The position numbers and the translations under genes are program-made. The notes under the pieces are model-generated. The model made no database searches. It saw nothing but the letters and a program-made list of their open reading frames with translations, and had not been told where the DNA came from. Source: Zygnema cylindricum (lineage: Eukaryota; Streptophyta; Zygnematophyceae; Zygnematales; Zygnemataceae). From it: 64,000 nt of DNA. The stretch spans positions 121,202 through 185,201 of the forward strand of contig JBBHKE010003380.1 in the NCBI GenBank assembly GCA_037447655.1. Direction: 5' to 3'. This document shows, one piece after another, positions 54,916 to 64,000 of the stretch; within the stretch, counting starts at the first letter, position 1, and each line of letters begins with the position of its first letter.

Positions 54916-55735
54916 TTCTATGAGAGTGGTACAACTGTTAGCCTTTCCTATCTGGAATTTCTCTAGCATTTTATCTATAGTTTCTTTCTGAGTAAGTCTA
55001 ATAATCATTTTCCCTTTATCTCTCTCCATTTCGATCCCCAAAATGTATCTTGCCTTATCTAAATCCTTCATATCAAATATGCTTTTAAGATCTTTCTTTA
55101 GCCTATTAATCTTTTCCAAAGACTTATTGAGCACAAATAGATCATCCACATAGATTGCAATAATATTGACACCATTCTCATCCTCAAACATATAGATAGA
55201 ATTGTAAGAACTGATGTGGATATATCCTAAACCGGTGGGAAACTCATCTTCTTTCTTATTCCATTGTTGGGGTGCCTGTTTCAGTCCATATAAGGACTTT
55301 ATGAGCCTGCAGACTTTGCTCTCTTCTCCTTCTTCCACGAACCCCTCGGGTTGCCTTATGAAAATTTCTTCCTCTAACTCACCATTAAAAAAAGCATACT
55401 TAATGTCCATCTGGTGTATTTCCATGTCTTCCGCTGCTGCCGGACTGAGGAGAATCCATACTTATGGGAACCAAACAACTGGAGCAAAAGTCTCCTCATA
55501 GTCAATCCCCTCCTTTTGGGTAATCCCCTTTGCTACCAATTTAGCCTTATATCTCTCTATGGTATTATATAAGTATCACTTTTAGTTTAAACACCCATTT
55601 ACAACCAATCGGTTTTCTATCCGGAGGACAGTGCGCTAGTTTCTAAGTATTTGCTTCCATGATAGATGCCATCTCATCATTTATGGCTCTAATCCATCTG
55701 TCTTTCTCATGATTGTTTACTGCCTCCGAGAATGA
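54916..55735 (-). pseudogene. A9 reverse transcriptase
   Basis: The frame 55425-54910 is open for 171 codons: [55 protein letters not shown], the intact catalytic box YVDDLFVLNKS (about 55158) and ARYILGIEMERDKGKMIIRL. The RT N-terminus ([27 protein letters not shown]) lies in 55735-55430 with frame changes. Confidence 0.85.
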
Positions 55736-57000
55736 CTAAGGCTCGTATGGGTGAGATACCTTAGTTACCTTGTGAGCGGCATGTTTTTCATGAATCCTTT
55801 TGCTGCTCCTTCTCCCTCCCTCAAACTCCGAAGCTTCGATGGAGGGAAGTCTTGGATTTCTCCTTCCTGTTTGATCGGGTCCCCTATCCATGGAAGCCGG
55901 TTCTAGTTCCTCCTCTTCTGTCTCCTCAAAGTCCATATGAATGTGTGAGGTTTTCAGTGGATCTCCTTTGTCTTGGATCTCCCTTGAATCTGCAATCCCT
56001 GTTTCACTCATGTCCATTTCGAGAAGGACCGAGTCCTCACATTCAAACTCAAATATTATTCTTATCTTCTTGGTATATTTAAAGGGGTCAAATGACTTCC
56101 CTTTATCCATGACAACAAGGTGTTTGACAAGAATGATATCTCTCTTTGCTAAGTCATAGACTCCATATCCTTTAACATCCTCATCATATCCTACTAAGTA
56201 TCCAGGTTTTTTGTCGTAGCATCTAGTTACAAGTTTTTCCTATCCTTTTCAAGACTTTAAACTTGGCTACCGCATACTTTGAGGTGAGTGATATATGGTT
56301 TAATTCCCACCCATCTCTCATAAAGTGTCGTTCCCTTTACAGCTAAGGTGAGGACTCTATTCTTAATGTAGTTGGCACAGTTCATGGCCTCTGCCCAAAA
56401 TCTCATTCCTATTTTCTTTTCGGCCAACATACTGCATGCACTATCTCCTAGTGTTCGGTTCAACCTCTCAGCTACCCTATTTTGTTCCGGGTTATATAGT
56501 GCGATATTTTAGTGCTAAACTCCCTCATCTCTCAAGTATTCCTCAAACTGGTTAGAAGTATATTCCCCCCCCTTTATCGCTCCTTATTCTCTTAATAGGG
56601 GTTCCATGCAACTTCTCACTCTAGGCTTTATATTCATTGAAGTAAGTTGATATTTCAGACTTTGTTTTTAGGAATTAGACTCTAGAGTATCTAGACCAGT
56701 CATCGGTTAGTGTCAACATAAACCTCTTTCCTCCAACCGAAGGTACTGTTGCAGGTCCCCAGATATCAATGTGGATCATATCTAGTACTTTCTCAGCTCT
56801 ATATGTGGCGGCTTTAGGAAAATGAAGTTTGTGAGCCTTACCTTGAGCACAGCCACTACAATCATCCATCATTTCATTATCCCCATAGTGAATGCCTTGT
56901 ACTACCCCAAGCTTTTTCATTGCCCTCAACCTATCAAAATGCAAATGCCCCAATCATTAATGCTAAATCATAAACTTAGGAACACTAATATAATAAGCAT
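55736..57000 (-). pseudogene. A9 integrase and linker
   Basis: 56953-56675 carries the pre-integrase zinc region MGHLHFDRLRAMKKLG, CSGCAQGKAHKLHFPK and the first acid HIDIWGPA plus TDDWSRYSRV. The DNGGEY region (about 56590) is altered by an extra base. RVAERLNRTLGDSA near 56470 keeps Glu. 56463-56257 and 56110-55736 give the integrase C-terminus and the linker ending GGRRSSKRIHEK. Frameshifts separate the pieces. Confidence 0.8.
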
Positions 57001-57650
57001 TATTTTTTTCATTACTCAAGTTAAGCCTATAAATTACTTGGCTACCCTTATCTTTCGTGAAGAAAAAGTTCATCCCCATACTTAGATGTAAAGACTCCCT
57101 TTCTAGTGAAGGTATCAAACTCTTTGTCATCTAACACAGACGTAGAGACAATATTTTTACTCAGCTGAGGAATATAGAGTACATATGAGAATGTGAGTTT
57201 AGAAGTCTTACCCTACACTAACACTTTTAGATCTCCTGACCCCACTATATCTGTAGTAACCACTCTCCCATCCCCGTACTCTATCTCTACAGTAGGGATC
57301 TTTCTTAGCTTTGTGAAGAGTTGCTTATCACGACACATATGCATGGATGCATTTGAGTTCATGATCCATCCTTCTTGTGGAGGTTCCCGAATTGCTCCAA
57401 GAGCACACTTCTGACTTCGAGGGATCTTCTTCTCCTCCAGACTCTCGTTAAGAAGAAGCTCCCCATCCTCCTCAGAGGACTCGTCCTCGTTTTTTCGTGT
57501 CACTTTTGTGACCACAAGTGCCTTTTTCTTCCTTTTCGAAGAACCCCTTCCACGGTTCTCTTGGAGCCTCACCTCTGACTGCTTGATAGAATCCGCGATA
57601 AAGTGTCCCGACTTTTTGCAAATTGACAAAGGCCCTTTGGGGGCCTTTGT
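57001..57650 (-). pseudogene. A9 protease and gag C-terminus
   Basis: The frame 57629-57213 runs from a damaged zinc knuckle (ICKKSGHFIADS, last Cys replaced by Ser) through GSSKRKKKALV and an acidic stretch to the protease site, which reads WIMNSNASMHMC instead of WIIDSGASMHMC. The catalytic Asp is Asn and the Gly is Asn, so the protease would be dead. Confidence 0.8.
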
Positions 57651-58500
57651 CCTTCACGCTGATCTCTTTCCAATTTGTACGGTTTTTTCCGGTCCTTCCC
57701 CCATCTGTCCCCTCCTGCAGCGAGAGCTTGAATTTTCTTTTCACCTCTCCTAATCTCCATGTTGTTTTCTTGTACAATTATCATCTAGCCCACTGTATTC
57801 CACTTCCATTAACTATCAGGCATTTCATCTACTCTGTACACTATTTTCTCTTACCTGTCTGGTAACATCATGATGAGAGTGTTAACTTCATCTTCCTTGT
57901 ACCTGTCCACCTGACACTTTTCATCTCCATATACAAATAAGAAAGATCATTACAATAATATAACATCTTTCCTCCATTGTAAGTGTAACTTACTAGCTTT
58001 TTGCTCAGCCAACTACAGCTCTTGAATAGTACCAGCTCTATAGATCTCCACCAAACTCACCCACAACTCCTCGGCCTTGTAAATGTGAAGACAAGGGGTG
58101 GCCAAAGCTTGAGTGAGGTGCCTTAGAATGAAAATCTTGGCAGCCATGTTTACGTCTTCCCACATTTGAGTATCCTTCTCCAAGGTCTTCACAGTTATCC
58201 ATCCCGGTGTCGTGGCTATACGAGTGAGGGGTCTCTCCTTCCCTTTCCCCTTTTCGGACACAGTGCTATCCCCATCATCTGCCTCCTCCGCTGAAGTAGT
58301 TGCTGCGCTGGAAACCTAACTCCTCCAAACCATGGTGGAGTTCGTGAAGGTGGACATGTCACTTGTCCACTGACGATACCCCAGCATCGTTTTTTGCACA
58401 AAGCTCCCATCATCATAGTATCCCAATAGATGAAACGAGATCTATTGAAGGTGGGCACCCTAGAGGGTGGGCCCATAACTTGCAATTCTGTGTACTCCAT
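57651..58500 (-). pseudogene. A9 gag, N-terminal part
   Basis: ATG at 58500 inside the LTR; reads MEYTELQVMGPPSRVPTFN for 94 codons before a frameshift and stop. The core continues as AAKIFILRHLTQALATPCLH in 58261-58013. The primer site (58480-58467) reads AGTTATGGGCCCAC, one mismatch at its first base. Confidence 0.8.
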
Positions 58501-59490
58501 TGGACTACAGAATCTAGAAAGCCTCTAGATAGTTTTTAACTAACCCACTTCAAGCTAGAACCACTGCTGCCTAAGATGGCAAACAGACAGTTTGTCTGCA
58601 CCCCAGTGCAGCTAGACTCCCCTGAGTCTGTAGCAAAATGAATCACGGAAAACGGCCAACCAGCCGATTAATCACGAGGTGGCAAAGATGCCAAGTTTAT
58701 ACAAACTCTCAAAGGGAGAGAGGTCACTACCTACCAAATTCTCTAAGTCCTAAATCCCTCTCTTAACCCCTATCCGCTGACGTACGAACCAGTCAAATGA
58801 CTGTAGGGTACAGAAAGGTACTACGGCCGATGTACTTTCTGTACGGCCTGTGTACGGCAAGGCCATTGAGTGGACGTATGTCCACTTTAAACTCATCCTT
58901 ATGTTCCCTATAATTCTTGCGACCAAATGGTATCCCTCCACGTGGCCCCAAGTCATGCCACGTCCACAAACGCCAAAGTGACCGTTTTGCGATCTTGGTA
59001 GTGAAATACGCCTTCGGTAGAAATCCGACATTAAATGTTGGCCGTCGAAACAAATGTCCGATTCATTTGTTACGTGCAAGATGATATTCACACTATACAA
59101 CACTTGGTTCTATGTTCTTTCGTTCATCATTGCGTTAATTGAATTCATTGTCTTAAAACTGTTTAAATAATTATCAAACCTAATATACTTTAAAGGACTT
59201 CTACGACATACTTGTTAGAGCTAACGGCTACGCAGTGCTCTGCCAATCAGAGGTTCAAGTCTTGCCCGACTCAACCTTTTGTTGAGAGTGACATAAGTCC
59301 CTCTTTAGTCTTGCGAGCTAGGATACCCATGGCTTAACCACCCTCTCTATCCCTCAGTGACTACAACAAGTATGGTGGTATGGTAGGTAGAGAAAGGATG
59401 TGGAGGCAGGTTGTCTGCCTTTTTCTTTTTCCTATTTGTACTAAGCTATTTAGACCTAGAAAATATTATATAAATCTAATGATTTCAACA
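58481..59490 (-). repeat. LTR-9, 5' LTR of A9
   Basis: 1010 bp, starting TGTTGAAATC at 59490. The tRNA-like block on the plus strand (59205-59280) is the clearest of all, with GTTAGAGCTAACGGCTACGC and GGTTCAAGTC. The GTAC dyad at 58808-58844 has arms ACAGAAAG and CTTTCTGT. Confidence 0.85.
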
Positions 59491-60399
59491 CGGTTGTAGT
59501 ATGTATGTAAAGTGCCATTAATTACATTTGTTACATTTTCTTATTTTATTACAATTTATCACTGAATTTTAGGTTTTGTTATTGCATGAAATATACAATG
59601 ATGAAATTTGAGAAGTACCATCGAACTTTTTCTATTATTTATATTGGCATTGTTTTCTCATGTTTCTTGTTTTCATTTTTTCATCCTTTGGAGGAGTGAC
59701 AATTTAGAAAGAGTAATTGATTTTTTTTTTTTCACTAACTGTATTTCAATGTGCAAGGCTTTTAATTTGACATTTTGAAAAAAAATAAAAATGTATGGTT
59801 GTCAAAAGCTTATATTTACATTTTTGGTTTCAAAAAACAATAGCAAATGTGGTAGTTGTTTATTTGAATTGAATGTTCAAAAGTTTTTATACCAAAAAAT
59901 GAATGTTTGGACTGACTTTTAATGCCAACAAAATGCCCATTCTTGTTGCCCTTTTCGGAATTTCTTCACCTTGCATTATCCTTTGTTTATTATAATGATA
60001 AGAAAATGCCTCAATCTTACTACCTTTTTCTGAATATCCTCACATTGCATTATTCTTTGCTAAATGAAACTAGTGTATCACTTGACTGGAATGGTTGTTA
60101 TGTGTGCTACTTTTTTTTTGTTATTCATTTAGTCCATCGCTTATTATAGAGCAGTATAAAACCCTAAATTTTTCAAAAATGCTAGATTTCCGAAAAATAA
60201 TAAGCAAATCCTCTTAAACCTCAAAGCATATCCAAGGTTTAATTTTTTTGGTCAAATCATTGTATATTCCACTATTCCGAGTTCATTGCAAATAAGAGCC
60301 ACCCAACCATAGTTCAGGCGTTGGAAAAACTTTAAAGCATCCAAAACTATTTAGCCTACACCAAAATGCTCGCCCAAAAAATGGTGACGAAAACATCAA
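59491..60399. other. Unassigned AT-rich region
   Basis: About 900 bp with no recognised gene. The short open frame 59922-60149 has a strongly biased composition and no family resemblance. Confidence 0.45.
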
Positions 60400-61160
60400 A
60401 GTACAAAAAACAACGAATGGTTACCTTATATTGACGACAAATTGCATTGATGTGAAATTTTGACGAGGTTTGTGCCTTATGAAAAAAAAATCTGCTTACA
60501 TCCAGCTAAGTTTTTCCCATCGATATGGAACTTGCTGTTAAAAATTTGCACTGCTGCGAATCATTGTCAATTTGGCTATCAATGTAAGTATGTTGATTCG
60601 TAAATAGCGTGGCTCGATTTCGTCGCGCGTGACGACGCTAATTTTTTTTTATTTAACTTAAAATGATATTTTTACGCCGGTTCGTTTTATTATAAAAGTT
60701 TATTTCGTTTCGTGGGTTATAATATTTCCGTACGAAAATTATAGTACTTCAGTTTCAAAAGGTTTTGTTTCACTTTGCGTCTAAGTTCAATGTAACGCTT
60801 AGAGGATTAAATTTCAATTTTGCGGCTAATTGCTTTCACCGTGGAGCTCACATAACGAAAAAAAGTGATTGTCTGCAACCATTTTATTTACATGTGGTCG
60901 CCGCAGTTTTGTTACCGTAAACGCTCGCCGGCCGTATGAATTGCTAATTTTATTATTATGGTCAACGTTCGCAAGCGCGGCAAAATTTGAAGCAGTTGAA
61001 ACAAAATTATGAAAGTCAAAAATGTCCAACCGATTGATCGTCAAATTAACACTCAACAATAATTTATTTGTACTAACGTGTACTTCAAACATATGTTTTT
61101 TGACAAACTGACGTAAGTGACTGTGCGCAACCAAAACTGCCATTGTCATGATCAATTCCC
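60400..61160 (-). repeat. Dispersed repeat D, copy 3 (longest)
   Basis: Read in reverse it covers both the 37860 and the 42590 copies in the order expected of one unit of at least 760 bp. CAGTCACTTACGTCAG, GCGCTTGCGAACG and CACGAAACGAAATAAAC are shared. No coding potential is convincing; an ORF at 61272-60826 is incidental. Confidence 0.65.
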
Positions 61161-61915
61161 TAGAAAATATTAGCGGTTTAGAATCACTATTAGCATTAAT
61201 AACACTAATTGGCGCCCCTAACGTTCTGGCATTAAAATAGTACAATATTGATAACACTAATGTACAGTACATCGTGAAACGCTATTAGTGTTAATGTTTT
61301 TTTCGCCACTTAAAACATCTTTTCTCCGTATAAAACTGTTCGTTTTTCAATTTGAGACCGCAAATCAGAAGCTGCGAATGCTACACCGTGAATCGTTATT
61401 AGACTTATGTTCTCTATATCGGCGCCCCAAAATTTTGACATTGATACCCGAAATACAATGACTGATTCTATTTTTTCCGTGACGTTAATTACAGTCTTTG
61501 TGAATTAGCGTCAATGGTGTCACCGTACATATATCATGAATAGTGTGGTGTACGGAGGGTGGTTATCCGTATATCAGTGTACTTCATAATCAAAAAATCG
61601 TACGGAAAGTGTGATGAATATATGTCGGTCGCATATAGAACTGCACTTAGAATAAACGTGGAGTGGTTTGCAACATAAGCATTCATATGTATTCAGATGC
61701 TTGTTTTTGTGTATAATAATGTGAACGGATGACATTTTCACATGCAAAAAAATGCGGAAGTTACGAAAGCATATCGTCACGTGCTTACATATGTCGTATG
61801 ACATTAAAAATTCATACTAATATATTAATGTTTGAACATTATTTGAGGTCCGTGTAACTTAATAGAGTGCATATGTATCCTATTACATGTTCAAAATGAA
61901 ACATAACGTAAATAC
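61161..61915. other. Stretch with CACCGTGAATCG-type ends
   Basis: About 750 bp with two same-direction MITE-like termini (61265 CATCGTGAAACGCTATTAG; 61383 CTACACCGTGAATCGTTATTAG) and a GTGTGGTGTACGG motif near 61550 that also occurs at 29992 and 36440 (reverse). No gene seen. Confidence 0.5.
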
Positions 61916-62989
61916 TGTAGAAATTAAAGGTTATTTTAGTATTTTATAGGTTTTGTGAAATGCAGAAAAAAAGCAGAGGCAGTCTGCCTCTAACTCCTCT
62001 CTCCAGTTACCACACTTGTCGCAGTCACTTTAAAGTTGGAGAGGGAGATAGAGCCATGGCCGCCTATGCTATCCCGACGGGGACAGATATTAGGTCAGTG
62101 GATTTTTACAAAATAAATTTGGCGGGCACAAGATTTGAACCTGATACCTGCCGTCCGCCAAAGTAGCCAGTAGCCATAGCCAACTAGTCAAAAACCACAA
62201 ATATATGATATAGGGTTTGAAAGTTATTTAAATGTTAACACGTCGGCTATCTTCATTCAACGAGATATTTAGACATAGATACAGTTTGTAGTGTTCGGCG
62301 TACGGCACATCCGAAACGCATACCGCGCATTTTGTTTCGAATACGAAACAAATATTGCACAAGTTTTTATGACGGCCACGATTGTAATCTTGCTTAATCG
62401 GACGGCCACGAAGCATGCCGAGAGAGCGCAATAGGTTTTTGGCTGTTTGCGGTCGACGTCACATCAATTGCCACGTGGCACAATCACATTGGATTACGGC
62501 ATCTCCGGGGATTCCAAGAACGAATCCAAAAATGACATGTGTCGACTTTTTGGCCATGTCGTACAATGGTCGTACATAAAGTACAACGGAACTTGTACCT
62601 TTAGGTACGATACACTATTATGATTAGAGCCGTACTAAAGTAGATAGAGTTTTAGAGAGAGATAGGACTTAGAAAAGTTGATAGATTGGACCCTCTCTCC
62701 CAGGGAGCTTCTATACAAAAGGTCAACTTTGACCCTTCCTAACTTACATCTCAGGGGAGCAAATTCAACGATTCTTTTTGCTCTCGACTCAGGGGAGTCT
62801 TACCTTTATAAGAAGATTCTTTTTGCTATCGACTCAAGGGATTCTTGCCTTTACAGGGGTGTAGGTGGTCAGAGATTTTGTCTACCAGGCTGGCAGTTAT
62901 TCTTGCTGAAACACAAAGGGGTCAGGATTATCCTAGAGGCTTCGTGTGAGCTGCCTACTCTAAGGTCTTATAGAGGTCTAAGAGTTGCA
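61916..62989 (+). repeat. LTR-12, solo LTR with perfect target duplication
   Basis: 1074 bp, TGTAGAAATT...AGAGTTGCA, flanked by AATAC on both sides (61911-61915 and 62990-62994). This fixes the LTR borders and so proves that the gag-start region lies inside the LTR. It keeps the TATA-like TATACAAAAGG (62712-62722), GGTCAACTTTGACC (62721-62734), the GTAC dyad (62571-62609), and an antisense tRNA-like block (62118-62200). A 45-bp internal tandem duplication is at 62770-62859. Confidence 0.9.
62770..62859 (+). repeat. 45-bp tandem duplication in LTR-12
   Basis: Two units starting GATTCTTTTTGCT at 62770 and 62815. Other LTRs have a single unit (TTCTTTTTGTAACAGACTAAG-like), so the gain is specific to this copy. 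Confidence 0.75.
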
Positions 62990-63474
62990 AATACCAGACT
63001 TTTGAAAGAAATAAACCTTGATTATAGTTAAATTTGACTTTAATATGGGGTGTGGTACACAAAATGACAACAATTTAGAGTCATAATGCGTACGTATTAG
63101 AATAAAGTTACACAATTCACATTGGAAAAATACGCGGCGCCTTGAAAACCTGAAAAGATAACAAATTAGCGCGAGTGCGAACAAAACACAAATAATTGAT
63201 TCTTGTTCTGGCCAATCCCATCAACGTCACGGTCAACGGGTGAGTGATGAGCGAATACCCTATGTCCATTTTCAGTAAAAAAATCTAATTATTGAAGAAA
63301 ATGCGTCGAACCGCCGCCACTGGTGATGGAACGACATTCAGTCCGCCATGGATTATTAGGGATTTTACAATAGTATTAGGGTTGTCGATTATATGGCGAT
63401 ACAACCTATAAGGGCCCGTCATCTTCTACGATATACGAAGAATAGTATGGGTAAGTGTGTCGTTGTATCCGGTT
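62990..63474. other. Unassigned spacer
   Basis: About 480 bp with no gene. It follows the AATAC duplication and contains GAGCGAATACCCTATGTCC (near 63250), reminiscent of a transposon end. Confidence 0.4.
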
Positions 63475-64000
63475 TTTCGTCCCACTCTCACTCTCTTTTC
63501 CTTTCTATCCTTTTTTCCTTTCTCATTCTCTCTCCCTCTTCGCATTGTAAAAACTTTCTCGCTCTTCTCGTCCCCTTTTTCTACTCTCTCTTGCACTCTC
63601 TCTTTCCCAAATTCTCCCTTTGTCTCGTCCTGTTCTATACCATTTACCTATTACTGGCCCTATTACTGGCTGTCACTATATTCTATCCACTTTGTCTATC
63701 TCATCCTTTCTGTCTTATGTATTTCCTCAACTACTCTCTGTCATTCTTTTGTTCCCATTCTCTCGCTCTCTCTCTTATTCTATTCCGTACCTTTTTTCTA
63801 ATATTCTATGTCCCATTCTTCTTCCTATACTCTCCCTCTCTCTTCTATTCTTTTTCATACCCTATCTCTATTAATCTATCCCCTCTCTTCTTTCCACTCT
63901 CTCTCTTTTTTTTTTCTCTCGTTAAGTCCCGTACCCTTTCTCTATTGTTCACTCTCACTCTCGTCGCCCACTTTCTCTTTTTCATTTCCCCCCTATTTTC
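63475..64000. repeat. Long polypyrimidine tract
   Basis: About 525 bp, mostly C and T on the plus strand, with CTCTCTC, TTTCTC and TTCCTTTC runs to the window end. The hydrophobic open frames here (63457-63801, 63620-63874) follow from the composition and are not genes. Confidence 0.85.

Larger units (their letters stand above)
51907..59490 (-). mobile_element. Copia element A9 (both LTRs; nested solo LTR)
   Basis: Minus-strand family A element with 5' LTR 58481-59490, gag, protease, integrase, RT and RNase H down to 52920, a polypurine tract (52907-52917) and 3' LTR 51907-52906. Outer flanks CGATT and CGGTT are a 5-bp target duplication with one change. The LTRs are clearly alike but far from identical, so the insertion is old. 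A 1.2-kb LTR-11 interrupts pol. Confidence 0.85.

Noticed and set aside
59205-59280. Functional tRNA gene
   Set aside because: The B-box is good, but acceptor and anticodon stems do not pair fully and the block is a component of every LTR.
63457-63874. Hydrophobic S/L/F-rich ORFs as membrane proteins
   Set aside because: They are translations of a polypyrimidine tract; there is no start context or family motif.

Overview
This window reads as nuclear DNA from a plant with a large, repeat-packed genome. Four things point to a land plant: Ty1/copia retrotransposons with the order gag, protease, integrase, reverse transcriptase (RT), RNase H; a FAR1-type MULE transposase that carries a C-terminal OTU domain; paired W-box cores in the LTR promoters; and one spliced host gene start with canonical GT-AG introns. 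I cannot name the species. Nothing bacterial or organellar is visible. Nearly all the sequence is mobile DNA in several nested layers, most of it broken by stops, frameshifts and rearrangements.

Layout. 1-1784: the 5' end of a minus-strand copia element (A1) with an open gag frame. 2178-3775: two minus-strand LTRs. 3776-21362: two plus-strand elements, A4 and A5, in a head-to-tail array sharing one LTR; A4 is split by a second copia family (element B, 7081-12699), and A5 holds an internal inversion of about 1.95 kb. 21363-26215: minus-strand element A7, whose 5' LTR sits in a DNA transposon. 26216-38300: mainly short TIR-bearing DNA transposons and inverted repeats around a 10-N gap and the only likely host gene, two coding exons on the minus strand at 33222-32865. 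38360-43080: satellite-like and dispersed repeats. 43368-51700: a FAR1/MULE/OTU transposase gene split by copia element A8. 51907-59490: minus-strand element A9, bounded by an imperfect target duplication and holding a solo LTR. 59491-64000: dispersed repeats, a solo LTR with a perfect target duplication (61916-62989) and a long polypyrimidine tract.

Common architecture. Both copia families (A, with LTRs of about 1.0 kb, and B) start gag inside the LTR and read through the primer binding site. That site matches the anticodon arm of initiator tRNA-Met (core GGTTATGGGCCC), the half-tRNA priming known from Drosophila copia, and not the usual plant 3'-end site. The A-family LTRs also keep a GTAC-rich dyad whose arms change in step, a palindromic W-box pair beside a TATA box, and an antisense tRNA-like block. 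These LTR properties, the split MULE-OTU gene and the host gene start are the most rewarding parts of the window.
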